A DNA stretch of 64,000 bases from contig JBGUBD010000003.1 in assembly GCA_041821185.1 (NCBI GenBank), positions 434,001 to 498,000 of the forward strand, written 5' to 3'. The number at the start of each line of letters is the position of its first letter. The stretch's first letter is position 1. Source of the DNA: Phycisphaerales bacterium AB-hyl4 (GTDB taxonomy: Bacteria > Planctomycetota > Phycisphaerae > Phycisphaerales > Phycisphaeraceae). Made by a program: the position numbers and the translations under genes. The notes beneath the pieces are model-generated. The model searched no databases. It was not told the DNA's origin and worked only from the letters and a program-made list of their open reading frames with translations. Shown piece by piece: positions 9,142-18,055 of the stretch.

Positions 9142-11178
9142 CTACGCCAACACGTAACGGTACAGCGCAAAGCTGCGCGGCTGGGCAAGTTTGAACAGCC
9201 CGCGCCCCTCACTATCGAGCGACAACTTCCGCTGCCTGCCATCGCCGACGATGCGGTGCAGCGTCACGCCAACCCCCCCAGCCATGCCCGGCAGCGCGAT
9301 GCGACAACTCGGCCGATCGTTGACCTCACGGAACACCAGCAGGTAGCCTTCGCTGTCATTGCGTCGCGAGCAGAACCCGGTCCACGCCGCGCCGCTGGGC
9401 TCTTCGCCGATGGGGTCGACCTCGCCGGCAAGGATGTCATGCTGGTGTGGCAGGTACGCCCTCAGCAAACGCTGCACGCTGGCCGCCGTGTCCGTCGGCA
9501 GGTGCTGAAGGTGCATCCACGCGAGCGGCCGGGCGAACAGCGTCGTCGCCAGGCTGTAAGCCGTGCCGAACCGCGCGGGCGCGAGGGGGTGATCGCCATA
9601 CGTCTCTTCATACCTCGCCGTATCCAGCCACTCGACCTGCAAGCGGTAGGTTGGAATGAATCGCGCCAGTTGCCATACGTTGCGCAGCGTGCGATGCGGA
9701 TGGTAACTGCCGTTGCGGAGATAACGGTTTTCCAGAAAGTAGTCGGCAATGTGTTCGCTGGCGCAGCACGTCCCCAGCCGCCGGGCCCGCCCGCCCGTGA
9801 CGTCCAGCGTGATGGCGACCTGCCCCTGCGACTCACGGAACAGCTCGGCAAACAGCGCCGCCACCCGCCGCTCAGCCAGCCGACTGCCCAGCGACAGCCC
9901 GTCGATCTTAAACTGCGTGACCTGGCAATTCCGCCACAGGTCGAGCATCGTCGCCAGGTCGCGCCGCCAGTGCTCATAATCGTTCGCCCGATCGAGGCAG
10001 TACCACAGGCCAAGCCGAACCCCCCTCGCCGCGGCATACTTCGCCACCTCGCTCAGCCCATCGGGAAATCGCGACGTGTCGACGTCCCAGAAGCGATCGG
10101 AGACCGTTGACGTGCTCGCGGGCTCGAGCTGCTCGACGTGCAGTTGCCGGGCGTCGCCATGATGCCAGCCGGCGTCGATCTGATATTGCGTTACACCAAG
10201 CCGACCCGCCGCTTTCAGCTCCGCTTCGACAAACGCCTGCGAGAGCACCTGCGTCCCGCCACCGCCGCCCCAGTTGTTGGCGAAGACCGCCCCCTCCGCA
10301 GGCACGCGCGGCGGCGATAGCCGGCGCATCAACGCCCTGAACAGCGCCGCCCCACTCGTCGGCTGACCGTCGGTCACCCCCACCGCCACGCGGTACGTCT
10401 CCGTCGGCTCGCCCGCCGCCAGTTCATGCCGCGACACGCCGCTGCCGCAGATCGACAGGTTGCTCGCGGAGAGTGCGAAGTCGCAGTCGTCGGTGTTGAT
10501 TTGCTCCTCAAAGGGCGGCGCAAGCTTGATCGCCGCCAGCCCCGCCTCGCCATGCCACGCCCGGACATGCAGCAGATGGCCCGCCCGCCGCGCGGTCTGC
10601 TTGGGAAACAGCACGCCCTCGCATGACTCGACCAGCGTGTCGCGCCAGTCCGTTCGCCCAAGCAGGGCCGTCACCTGCCACGACGCCTGCGGCTGCGCCA
10701 GGTCGAAGCTGTCCAGCCGATCGGCCGTCGGCCGATAATGCCGACCCGCCACATCCACCAGCTCCGGCTCATCAATCGTCCCCCACGCACCATCCGCCCC
10801 TTCGCAGAAGACGCTGTAAAGCACCACCGGCAACGCATCCCACACACGGAAACGAAACACCTGCTTCGCCCCCCCGCGCGTCAGCACCAGGTCGGCCCGC
10901 AAGTGCGGCTCGGCCGCGCCCGCCAGATCATCGACCGCCGTCTCCAACCCTGCCCCGCCTGTTGCATCATCGCCCGCCGGCAAAACCAGCTGCGGATGAC
11001 GCCACACCGGCAGATCAGCCCCCGGCTGCGCCCACTCAACCCCGCGCCGCTTATCCAGCACGGATCGTACCGTCAGCGATCGGCCCGCCAGCGCCCACCG
11101 ACGCTCGAAAAGCGTATTGCCGATGACAAGCAGTCCGCCCGACAGGTCGGCATAGCAACTCGAATGCAAATCACCCAT
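9142..11178 (-). CDS. GH36-like alpha-galactosidase (melibiase superfamily)
   Basis: 678 aa. The N-terminal 280 residues form a beta-rich domain (YADLSGGLLVIGNTLFERRW). The barrel starts near residue 300 (FANNWGGGGGTQ, LGVTQYQIDAGWHHGDARQ), with LGLWYCLDRAND, then QFKIDG near 425. The Asp of FKIDG sits where GH36 enzymes have the nucleophile in KxD; ENRYLRNGSYHP follows where the acid/base region lies. The family cleaves alpha-galactosides; other clan GH-D activities are possible. No signal peptide is seen, so it is probably cytoplasmic. It is transcribed alone on the minus strand, converging on GH172. The ATG has a weak GAGAG upstream, and the preceding gene is separated by a good terminator. 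Confidence 0.8.
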   Translation of the reverse strand: MGDLHSSCYADLSGGLLVIGNTLFERRWALAGRSLTVRSVLDKRRGVEWAQPGADLPVWRHPQLVLPAGDDATGGAGLETAVDDLAGAAEPHLRADLVLTRGGAKQVFRFRVWDALPVVLYSVFCEGADGAWGTIDEPELVDVAGRHYRPTADRLDSFDLAQPQASWQVTALLGRTDWRDTLVESCEGVLFPKQTARRAGHLLHVRAWHGEAGLAAIKLAPPFEEQINTDDCDFALSASNLSICGSGVSRHELAAGEPTETYRVAVGVTDGQPTSGAALFRALMRRLSPPRVPAEGAVFANNWGGGGGTQVLSQAFVEAELKAAGRLGVTQYQIDAGWHHGDARQLHVEQLEPASTSTVSDRFWDVDTSRFPDGLSEVAKYAAARGVRLGLWYCLDRANDYEHWRRDLATMLDLWRNCQVTQFKIDGLSLGSRLAERRVAALFAELFRESQGQVAITLDVTGGRARRLGTCCASEHIADYFLENRYLRNGSYHPHRTLRNVWQLARFIPTYRLQVEWLDTARYEETYGDHPLAPARFGTAYSLATTLFARPLAWMHLQHLPTDTAASVQRLLRAYLPHQHDILAGEVDPIGEEPSGAAWTGFCSRRNDSEGYLLVFREVNDRPSCRIALPGMAGGVGVTLHRIVGDGRQRKLSLDSEGRGLFKLAQPRSFALYRYVLA

Positions 11179-11191
11179 ACAAAGCTCTCAA

Positions 11192-11234
11192 CAAAAAACG
11201 CGACTCGCCCGCCCTCATGGACGAGCGAGTCGCG
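11192..11234 (-). terminator. Rho-independent terminator of the pseudopilin-like gene
   Basis: Read on the minus strand, stem CGCGACTCGC / GCGAGTCGCG (11225-11234 with 11199-11208) is followed by six U residues (A run at 11193-11198). It lies 72 nt after the stop at 11306 and insulates the alpha-galactosidase gene from it. Confidence 0.85.
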
Positions 11235-11305
11235 ATAGAGTTTACCGAAGGCAGCCGATCGAGGGACTCACACACTCCGACCCGACCACACGGCACGGCC
11301 GGTGC

Positions 11306-12061
11306 TTACCAGTTAACGTTCCACTTACCGCGGTTGAACCGCGACAGATCCCACGCCTCGTCGTAGTTCAACCGCGAAACGTGTCCGTCGATCCAGGTGA
11401 CGTTCAAGCCGCCAGTGTGACGGAAGGGGTTGAACTGGGAATAGTTGCCATAGCCCCAAGCGTTGATGATCGGTGCGCTTGGGCCAATGCCGAACGCGAA
11501 CGGCTCACTACCGGGAAGGGCCTCCCGCTCTTGCGGATGGAACATGTCGGCGAAGCCCACGAGTTCCGAAGGCGTTTTGACTTCCGACAGGTTAATGGTC
11601 GGGAACGTGGCCAGTCCCCGCCAGCCAAGACGCTGGTTGTATCCATAGGAAGGCTGGGTGATGGGGTTGGTTCCTGTCCAGACTTCGCCGTCTGAGGGGC
11701 ATTCCATCACCGGCATAAACGCATCGGTTCCTGTGTCCCACCCCAGATACGTAGGAATAAGGTGATAGTTCCATGAATGAAAATCCGGCGTCATCGAAAT
11801 CATGAGATCGTCTTTGTGATCGCCCGCATACATGTGCGTCGCAAGCATCAACTGTCGCTGGTTCGAGCCACAGGTGATTGCCCGGGCCGTCTCGCGCGAG
11901 GCCGCCAGTGCCGGCAGCAAAATGGCAATCAATAGAGCGATGATCGAAATTACCACCAGAAGCTCGATCAGGGTGAATCCCCGCCGGCCACGCGCCATCG
12001 GCCGCGTCAGCCGAAACGAATCCATTCCACATTCGGATGCATGCTGCTGTGATTGACTCAT
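11306..12061 (-). CDS. Pseudopilin-type (prepilin N-terminal methylation) secreted protein, DUF1559-like
   Basis: 251 aa from the ATG at 12061, which has AAGGA 7 nt upstream. An in-frame start at 12310 would add 83 residues of unlikely composition and is rejected. Residues 28-55 carry the type IV prepilin signature [19 protein letters not shown] with cleavage after Gly28, followed by a hydrophobic helix, then [12 protein letters not shown]. The C-terminus ends with [19 protein letters not shown], the H-x-DGH ending typical of the large planctomycete DUF1559 pseudopilin family. Such proteins are exported by a type II/IV pilus-like machinery and are thought to sit at the surface; the role is unknown. 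The gene is divergent from the AraC regulator at 12396 and ends at a strong terminator. Confidence 0.85.
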   Translation of the reverse strand: MSQSQQHASECGMDSFRLTRPMARGRRGFTLIELLVVISIIALLIAILLPALAASRETARAITCGSNQRQLMLATHMYAGDHKDDLMISMTPDFHSWNYHLIPTYLGWDTGTDAFMPVMECPSDGEVWTGTNPITQPSYGYNQRLGWRGLATFPTINLSEVKTPSELVGFADMFHPQEREALPGSEPFAFGIGPSAPIINAWGYGNYSQFNPFRHTGGLNVTWIDGHVSRLNYDEAWDLSRFNRGKWNVNW

Positions 12062-12395
12062 CGTTTCATTCCTTAAACTAGATGATGTCGAAACTATGCC
12101 GAATTGACTGAGAGAGGCCTTCCCACTTGCTGCTCCACGAACGGGCACGGTATAAGGGAGCGAGGTGACATAACTTTCAGCTTGTCGGCCAGCAACCGGG
12201 GGTTGCATAAATGATGCGCTACGATGCTTCGAGGTTCGCTGGCCACGGTGGTTCACGAAAAAATGACCCGTTGCATCAAAACGCTTGTGACTGCAGGCCG
12301 AAAGCTTCATCTGTCTTTATAATACGAATGCGAGGCCGAAACCGCAAGCAGTTTTGTTGTACAATTGCAATGAAGTGTTGCAGCAGGAGTGAGGG
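12062..12395. promoter_or_regulatory. Divergent intergenic region between pseudopilin-like and AraC genes
   Basis: 334 nt with no credible gene. The part next to 12396 is AT-rich and holds operator-like site C. Nothing else stands out; the plus-strand open frames here are short and lack ribosome-binding sites. Confidence 0.4.
12357..12370 (+). promoter_or_regulatory. Operator-like site C, TTGTAC AA TTGCAA
   Basis: A good match to the TTGTAY-NN-KTRCAM pattern, with symmetric ends TTG...CAA. It lies 26 nt upstream of the AraC-family start, so it could be an autoregulatory site or part of the core promoter. Confidence 0.45.
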
Positions 12396-13286
12396 ATGAG
12401 CAAACTGGAACTCAACAACGACGCCCTGGTACGGTTGGATCATGGCCTGTCCGCCGATCGGCCCATCGTCACCAAGCACGACCTCTGGCCCGAAGTCGGG
12501 CCCGGCATGCAGGACATGCACTACGAGGTCGAGCTCGGCATCGTCATGCGCGGCCGTATGGCCCATCGCAACCGACACTGGGTCGGGGAATTCGGCCCCG
12601 GCGACGTCTGGCTGACCGGCATCTGGGAGCCACACTCCGCCGAAATCACCGAAGTGCCCCTCGAACTGTGCATGTTCCACATCTACCCGCCCATGCTGGC
12701 GCAGTGGAAGTTCCCCGAGTACCCGGACTGCAACTGGCTCTCGTTCTTCACCGCCCCGCCCGAGGAACGGCCGCAACAACTCAGCAACCGCGGCGACATC
12801 TGGCTGGACATCGCCCGCCAGGTCCTCGCCCTGACCCCGGATCAGGACCGCTTCGACCAGCTTCTGCTGCGACCGCTGCTGATGCGATTTCTCACCGAGC
12901 TGGGCCGGGTCTGGCCCGGCTTCGAAGCGACGTCTTCCATCCGCGTGGGCACGTACGAGCACATCGGCCGGGCCATCGCCGCGGTCTTTGAGACCCCACA
13001 CCGCCTCAGCGTGACCGAAGGGGCCGATTTGGCCGGCATGAACCGCAACGTCTTTACCGAGAAATTCCAGGAGCTGATGGGCATGAGCTTCGCCGAGTTC
13101 TCACTGAAGCATCGGCTCTATCTCGCCTCCCACGCCCTGCGCGAAACAGACCTGCCCCTCAAGGCCATCGCCACCCACTTCGGGTTCACCGACAAAAGCC
13201 ACCTGCATCGCTCGTTCGTCCGACTCTTCGGCCAGACCCCCCACGACTATCGGCGAAGCAACCTTCGCCCCGTCGCCGTGGTTTGA
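12396..13286 (+). CDS. AraC-family transcriptional regulator
   Basis: 296 aa. The N-terminal half (about 1-170) is a cupin-like sensor domain (YEVELGIVMRGRMAHR, GDVWLTGIWEPHSA). The C-terminal 100 residues are the two helix-turn-helix motifs of AraC/XylS: VTEGADLAGMNRNVFTEKF, then LPLKAIATHFGFTDKSHLH and SFVRLFGQTPHDYRR. The domain layout suits a sugar-responsive activator of nearby catabolic genes. The start has AGGAG seven nt upstream. It is the only recognisable DNA-binding regulator in the window; whether it binds the palindromic operator-like sites is open, since AraC proteins usually bind direct repeats. It converges with the oxidoreductase gene that ends 16 nt away. Confidence 0.9.
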   Translation: MSKLELNNDALVRLDHGLSADRPIVTKHDLWPEVGPGMQDMHYEVELGIVMRGRMAHRNRHWVGEFGPGDVWLTGIWEPHSAEITEVPLELCMFHIYPPMLAQWKFPEYPDCNWLSFFTAPPEERPQQLSNRGDIWLDIARQVLALTPDQDRFDQLLLRPLLMRFLTELGRVWPGFEATSSIRVGTYEHIGRAIAAVFETPHRLSVTEGADLAGMNRNVFTEKFQELMGMSFAEFSLKHRLYLASHALRETDLPLKAIATHFGFTDKSHLHRSFVRLFGQTPHDYRRSNLRPVAVV

Positions 13287-13302
13287 CCCACGCCGCCTTT
13301 TG

Positions 13303-14439
13303 TCACACCGGCAGGGCGGGCACATCACGCGGCGCGCCGCCCGCACGAAGCGACTCGGTCGCCATGCAGCCGGCGGCGACGGCCATGCGCGCATCGTGCA
13401 TCGAGCTTCCCACCGCGTCGCCGCCACGAGCGAACTGAACGAAGTTGTCGACGATCAACCCATCCGCACCGCCGTGGCCGGTGTTGCCGACTTTCTCGCC
13501 GCGAAAGACCTTGTCGCCGACCATGTTGTACGTATCCGTACGGCGGTTCCAGATGAAGATGGGGCAGTCGGGCCGGTCGCCGATGTTCTCCAGCCGACCC
13601 TTCGTGCCAATGATGGTGTAGTTTCGGCAGGCGTCGGGCGTGAAGTGGCATTGCAGGTACGACGCGAGCACGCCGTTGGCCAACTCCAGGTTGACCACGT
13701 TCTGGTCTTCCACATCGACCACCGGGTGAAAGCCCTGCAGATCGCGTGGCGGCCAGTGCGCCTTATCCCATCGCGTATCGGTATTCTCGCCGGGCTTGAG
13801 CCGAGGCACCTGGTCGTAAACGCTCAGTCGGCCGAACGCCGAGACCCGCTTCGTGTAAGCGCCGGCGAACCAGTGGATCAGGTCGATGTCATGCGCCCCC
13901 TTTTGCAGGAGCAGGCCCGTGCTGTAGCGACGGTCGGCGTGCCAGTCGCGGAAGTAGGCGTCGCCGCCGTAGGAAATGAAGTGTCGGCACCACACGGCTT
14001 TGACCTCGCCGATCTCGTCGTGGTCGATCAGCTCTTTCATCTTGCGGATGATGTTCATGTACCGCATGTTGTGGCCGACGAACAGGCGGTCGCCGTGCTC
14101 GCGTGCCTTGCGCAGAATCCGATCGCATGACTCGACGGAGATCGCCATCGGCTTTTCAAGATAAACGGGAACGCCCTTGTCCAGCGCCGCGAGCGCATGC
14201 TCTTCATGCAGAAAGTCAGGCGAGCAGACGAAGATGGCGTCGAGGTCGGCCTCGAGCATCTCGCGATAGTCCGTGGTCGCACGGACGTCGCTGCCGTAGT
14301 CTTCCTTGAGCTGCGCCAGCTTCTCGGTATCGATGTCGCAGATAGCGGTGATGCGCGAGCCTTCGCCGGGCTTGTGAGCATGCTTAGCCAGTCGCCCGCG
14401 TCCGCCGGCGGCGATCACTCCGATTTTCAGGTCGTCCAC
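13303..14439 (-). CDS. Gfo/Idh/MocA family oxidoreductase
   Basis: 378 aa from a GTG at 14439; a longer frame starting at 14487 adds 16 residues not expected before the Rossmann strand. The NAD(P)-binding domain begins KIGVIAAGGRGRLA, with the acidic residue in ITAICDIDTEKL, then FVCSPDFLHEEHALAALDKG and VYLEKPMAIS (EKP motif). The C-terminal domain holds GAHDIDLIHWFAG, in which Asp and His match the family catalytic region. Members oxidise or epimerise sugars and sugar acids using a bound nicotinamide cofactor; the substrate is unknown. Cytoplasmic. It stands alone, convergent with AraC, downstream of a PEP-CTERM gene but separated from it by a terminator. Confidence 0.85.
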   Translation of the reverse strand: MDDLKIGVIAAGGRGRLAKHAHKPGEGSRITAICDIDTEKLAQLKEDYGSDVRATTDYREMLEADLDAIFVCSPDFLHEEHALAALDKGVPVYLEKPMAISVESCDRILRKAREHGDRLFVGHNMRYMNIIRKMKELIDHDEIGEVKAVWCRHFISYGGDAYFRDWHADRRYSTGLLLQKGAHDIDLIHWFAGAYTKRVSAFGRLSVYDQVPRLKPGENTDTRWDKAHWPPRDLQGFHPVVDVEDQNVVNLELANGVLASYLQCHFTPDACRNYTIIGTKGRLENIGDRPDCPIFIWNRRTDTYNMVGDKVFRGEKVGNTGHGGADGLIVDNFVQFARGGDAVGSSMHDARMAVAAGCMATESLRAGGAPRDVPALPV

Positions 14440-14514
14440 AGTTGATCTCACTTCCGTTTTGAGATTGAAAAGGCCGACGATTGCCATACAGACGCCGACC
14501 GGGTCACGAATTTT

Positions 14515-14553
14515 ACAGAAAACCCCGCGACGACCGATTGGGCCGCCGCGGGG
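14515..14553 (-). terminator. Terminator downstream of the first PEP-CTERM gene
   Basis: On the minus strand, stem CCCCGCG/CGCGGGG (14547-14553 with 14523-14529) is followed by TTTTCTG. It is 44 nt past the stop at 14597 and upstream of the oxidoreductase gene. Confidence 0.8.
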
Positions 14554-14596
14554 AACGTTCGTTTCAGATCAAGCCATTTCGCATCATGACTCAGGC

Positions 14597-15580
14597 TCAG
14601 GCCCGCTGACGCCGACGGCCGAGCATCGCCAGCCCGCCGAGGCCCAGCAGCGCGAGGCTGGCGGGTTCGGGAACGGCGACGAGGTTGAGGTAATTCGAAC
14701 CGTAGTCGGCCTGAAAGTCATACCCACCGACGGTGATGACCTGGCCGTGAGCCAAATCATTGAACTCACCGCTGATCGAGGTGTCCGTGGCGATGAGATG
14801 AAACACATCATTCAGGGCGTGCGTGTATCCGGCGGCGAGGGAAAACGAAATCAGATTGGCGGCCGTGACAGTCTGCGTGGCCGTAATGCGAGCTGTGCCG
14901 TAGTCATCGTTGTTCAGTTCAAACGATGTGACGTGACCGCTGCCATTGGCAAAGTTCACATAATGAGCGGCAAACGTCGAATCGCCTTTGAAGCTCATCT
15001 GGCTGTCATTATTGCTGTTCCAGTTCCTGGCTGGCCCCCAGTTAACCGACCCGTTGTCAAGGAACAACCCCGTACCAGCATTCCACGAACCACCATGCGT
15101 AAAGTTGATCGCGGCGTTGTTGACGTAGACTTGACCGCCCCAGAAACCGGAGTTGCGTTGATTCAGCGTCCCGTTATTTACAGTAAGACTGCCAAGACTG
15201 TTAACACCACCGCCGACCACCAACTGCTGCGAGGTACTCGTCAGGGTGAAAGTGTTCATGTTGAGGACAACGTCGGCCCCCTGCCAGGTGTTGCCACCAA
15301 CGACGTTGATGCCGCCGTCAGCGTCCTCGGTAAACTCCACCATGTAAGCGAAATTAGGTCCACCGGGCGTGCCGCCTCCCGGGAAAAGCCCCCGGTCGTC
15401 GTAACCAGGTAGCACGCCGTTCGTCCAGTTGCCGGTGTCGCTCCAGTTGTCGGTGGCACCGTTACCGGTCCATTCGATGTCAGCCGCGTGCAGCGAGCCG
15501 CCGACCAGCATGGCCGCTGACGCCGCCGCCACGATTAGCAATTGACGCAAGTGAATAGGGGGCGCCGTAGTCGTCACCAT
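14597..15580 (-). CDS. PEP-CTERM sorting-domain secreted protein 1
   Basis: 327 aa from the ATG at 15580 (GGAGAG just upstream). The signal peptide is LLIVAAASAAMLVGGSLHA, cleaved near ADIEW. The middle consists of repeated short beta strands rich in Gly, Asn and Thr (NNGTLNQRNSG, NGSVNWGPA), as in parallel beta-helix surface proteins. The C-terminus is a canonical PEP-CTERM tail: VPEPASLALLGLGGLAMLG then RRRQRA, for exosortase-dependent sorting to the cell surface or exopolysaccharide. No exosortase gene lies in the window. A C-terminal module (GYTHALNDVFHLI, GYDFQADYG) is shared with the two following genes, so all three are paralogues. Function unknown; carbohydrate binding is a guess. Confidence 0.85.
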   Translation of the reverse strand: MVTTTAPPIHLRQLLIVAAASAAMLVGGSLHAADIEWTGNGATDNWSDTGNWTNGVLPGYDDRGLFPGGGTPGGPNFAYMVEFTEDADGGINVVGGNTWQGADVVLNMNTFTLTSTSQQLVVGGGVNSLGSLTVNNGTLNQRNSGFWGGQVYVNNAAINFTHGGSWNAGTGLFLDNGSVNWGPARNWNSNNDSQMSFKGDSTFAAHYVNFANGSGHVTSFELNNDDYGTARITATQTVTAANLISFSLAAGYTHALNDVFHLIATDTSISGEFNDLAHGQVITVGGYDFQADYGSNYLNLVAVPEPASLALLGLGGLAMLGRRRQRA

Positions 15581-15617
15581 GACTCTCCATCCTTCCATAA
15601 TGAATTGTGGAACATGT

Positions 15618-15653
15618 GAAGAAAGCCCGCGGCAACGCAAAGTTACCGCGGGC
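15618..15653 (-). terminator. Terminator between PEP-CTERM genes 2 and 1
   Basis: On the minus strand, 12-nt stem GCCCGCGGTAAC / GTTGCCGCGGGC (one mismatch) around a 5-nt loop is followed by TTTCTTC. It lies 34 nt past the stop at 15687, so the two PEP-CTERM genes are probably transcribed separately. Confidence 0.8.
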
Positions 15654-15686
15654 AGAAGATCAAGCATGGTTGCCTACGCAATGGAC

Positions 15687-16751
15687 TCAGGCCTGCCGAC
15701 GACCTCGGCCAAGCATCGCCAACCCACCGAGGCCCAGCAGCGCGAGGCTCGCCGGCTCGGGTACAGCGGTCAGGGAGATGGCGTTCTGGAAGGTCGGGTC
15801 GCCGAAATCATTCACGCCAGTCTGCCATGCGTCAGCATAGCTGATGACGAAGTCGTACCCGTCGGCCGAGACAATGCTTCCCTCACCAAGGCCGGTGAAC
15901 TCGTCGTTGATCGAGTTATTGAATCCGACCAGGTAGAGCACTTCGCCGAGGTTGTGCGTGTAGCCCGGAGCCACGTCCAACAGGAGGTCGCCCAGGTTGT
16001 TGACGTCACCGACAAACCGGTACACGGCGGAGTTGTAGTCGGTGTTGTTCAGGGTGAACTGCATCGTCGAGCCATCTTCCATCTCGAGATTTCGCAGGTT
16101 CACAATGCCACCGCCATTGCCAGTGAAGTGGACGGCACCGCCGGCGTTCGCAGCCAGGTCACCACTACCACTGCCTGAGTTGGTCAGGATGCCGCCATCG
16201 AGCACCAGCCTGCCCGTACTGGTCAGAGCCACCGTCGCCGAGGTCGACAGGTTGACCTGCGCACTCGCATCGGAACTGGCCCGCGACTCGACGCTCGCAC
16301 CGGCTCCGATGGTAAGCACAGCCGTGGGCTGAGCGGTCGTGTTGTCACTGTGAACGAGCCATGAGTGAGAGCCTGTCCAGATCGTGCCGTTGATGGCCGT
16401 GAAATCACCGCGGATGCGCTGAACGCGATTAACCGAGTTCAGCGTGTTGCCGTCCAAGTCAAACGTGACGGTGTATCCCGGATCGACCACGATCTGCCGA
16501 GCGAACCCTTCCTCATCAAATGTAATCACCGCCGGGTCCGTCCCCATCGGTCCAAACGCACCGAAGTAGACGTCGCTGGAGGTCGTCGGAACTGCGTTCT
16601 GGCTCCAGTTCGACGGCGTGTGGTAGTCACCGCCGCCCGGCGTCTGCCAGTGCATGAAGCCGGACTGCGCCGACGCCGACGACACGCCCAAACCGCCGAG
16701 CGCTAGCGCAAACGCTGAAATCGTAAGCCCGCGAGCAATTGCATTTTCCAT
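15687..16751 (-). CDS. PEP-CTERM sorting-domain secreted protein 2
   Basis: 354 aa from the ATG at 16751, which has GGAGG 7 nt upstream; a longer frame to 17090 is rejected. The signal peptide (GLTISAFALALGGLGVSSASA) ends before QSGFMHW. The N-terminal module HWQTPGGGDYHTPSNW is shared with the protein encoded at 17094-18014 (HTTGGGDWHTAENW). Beta-strand-rich repeats follow, then GYTHNLGEVLYLVG and GYDFVISYA, the same C-terminal module as protein 1. The tail is VPEPASLALLGLGGLAMLG plus RGRRQA, nearly identical to protein 1. Predicted surface-sorted protein of unknown function. The upstream 340 nt is AT-rich and has a weak operator-like match at 17057-17070. Confidence 0.85.
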   Translation of the reverse strand: MENAIARGLTISAFALALGGLGVSSASAQSGFMHWQTPGGGDYHTPSNWSQNAVPTTSSDVYFGAFGPMGTDPAVITFDEEGFARQIVVDPGYTVTFDLDGNTLNSVNRVQRIRGDFTAINGTIWTGSHSWLVHSDNTTAQPTAVLTIGAGASVESRASSDASAQVNLSTSATVALTSTGRLVLDGGILTNSGSGSGDLAANAGGAVHFTGNGGGIVNLRNLEMEDGSTMQFTLNNTDYNSAVYRFVGDVNNLGDLLLDVAPGYTHNLGEVLYLVGFNNSINDEFTGLGEGSIVSADGYDFVISYADAWQTGVNDFGDPTFQNAISLTAVPEPASLALLGLGGLAMLGRGRRQA

Positions 16752-17093
16752 TGTAATCCTCCAGTTCGAGTGCCTATCGAATGAGATAGGGTCTACAGAT
16801 AAAAAAGACAGGTCTCTGACCAATTTACAACGGCAAGTAGCGATGTCAAGAGAAAACTTCAACACCTTCATCTTCTTTTTTACAATTCTCCTCAACCGCA
16901 AAAGGGGAGCCGGCACGACAGTACCGCAAATAAAATCAGTTTTTATGGGCTTAACAGCAGGGAAGTCGACACCTATCGCTTCCGCCCTACGCAGCGAGGG
17001 GAGAAGCAAGCCTATTTTCCAGCCAGACGACCCGAAAATATATGCAACGATGTGCCATTCAAAAATACAACAGCCTTCCACCCAAGGCACGGC
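16752..17093. promoter_or_regulatory. AT-rich upstream region of PEP-CTERM gene 2
   Basis: 342 nt without a credible gene and clearly more AT-rich than its surroundings. It probably contains the promoter of the gene at 16751. A weak TTGTAT TT TTGAAT element (minus strand, 17057-17070) resembles the site at 37685-37698. No terminator hairpin was found for the gene ending at 17094. Confidence 0.35.
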
Positions 17094-18014
17094 TCATTCC
17101 TGGGCGGTCACGGCGATGACGCCGCGGTCGACGTAGGAGAGTTGGAATTGGTGCCCATTAACAGCCAACACCGCCCCTTCGGGCAGGTCGGTGAACGTCT
17201 GCTCGACACCATCCACCGCGCGGCCGGCGTCGCCATACGCGATCAGCACGAACCGCTCGCCGGGGTTGTGCTCATAATCTTCCGCGACGGCCAGCTCGAG
17301 CGTACCCAGGCTGCGGATGCCGGCGACGACGAACGGCGCTTCGCGATAGCCATCGTTCGCCAGCGTGTAGCGAAGCGTGGCGTCGGGCTGCAGTTCCGCG
17401 TGTCGGCCGTGAATCGAACCCCCCTCGCCGGTGAAATGGATCGTCGTGCCGGCTTCCGCACGGACGTCACGCAGGCCGGTGTTCTGCCGGAGCCGTCCGC
17501 CGGCGATTTCGAGCAGGCCGCCGTCTTTGAGCGTCACCATGTCGATGCCGCCCGTGGCCGTCATCGTGGCATCACTGCCGATGGTCAGGCTGCCGCCGTC
17601 GATGATGTAGCGATTCGTGTTCGTGATCGTGCCATTGACGACGATGAGCGGCGACTTGATCTCGCACTGAGCGTTGAGGGTCAGCGTGTGGCCGTTCAGT
17701 TCGAGCGTGAGCGGCTGGGGGGCGCGGTCGCCCTCGACTTTGATGCGGTTGGCGATGGCGTCGTCGGAGAAGGTGACGACGGCGGGCTCGGGCGTCATCC
17801 GGTATCCAAAGTAGGCGATGTCATATTCGCCGGGCACACGGCTTTCGCCCGTGCTTTCCTCGAACCAGTTCTCCGCGGTGTGCCAGTCGCCACCGCCGGT
17901 GGTATGAAATTGTGGAAGGCCCATGTCGGCAGACGTTCGGGGGGCATCGTCGGCGGCGGCATTGCCACCCATAACCAGAAGGGCGAGCATGACGGTGAGA
18001 ACACGCGTTTCCAT
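17094..18014 (-). CDS. Secreted paralogue of the PEP-CTERM proteins lacking the sorting tail
   Basis: 306 aa from the ATG at 18014 (GGAG upstream). The signal peptide is VLTVMLALLVMGGNAAA. It shares with PEP-CTERM protein 2 the N-terminal GGGDWHTAENW block and the following xDIAYFGYR...PAVVTFSDD...ANRIKVEG layout, and with both paralogues the C-terminal EHNPGERFVLIAYG and GHQFQLSYVD block. It stops at VIAVTAQE, where the others continue into VPEP. So it should be exported but not handled by exosortase. It starts 42 nt after the amidohydrolase gene and may be the last gene of the SDR operon. Function unknown. Confidence 0.75.
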   Translation of the reverse strand: METRVLTVMLALLVMGGNAAADDAPRTSADMGLPQFHTTGGGDWHTAENWFEESTGESRVPGEYDIAYFGYRMTPEPAVVTFSDDAIANRIKVEGDRAPQPLTLELNGHTLTLNAQCEIKSPLIVVNGTITNTNRYIIDGGSLTIGSDATMTATGGIDMVTLKDGGLLEIAGGRLRQNTGLRDVRAEAGTTIHFTGEGGSIHGRHAELQPDATLRYTLANDGYREAPFVVAGIRSLGTLELAVAEDYEHNPGERFVLIAYGDAGRAVDGVEQTFTDLPEGAVLAVNGHQFQLSYVDRGVIAVTAQE

Positions 18015-18055
18015 GAGTCTTTTCTCCAAATAAGGAAGGCTTGACACGGACAGGT

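Noticed and set aside
12062..12310. N-terminal extension of the pseudopilin-like protein
   Set aside because: The ATG at 12061 has AAGGA, and the prepilin leader should be close to the N-terminus.
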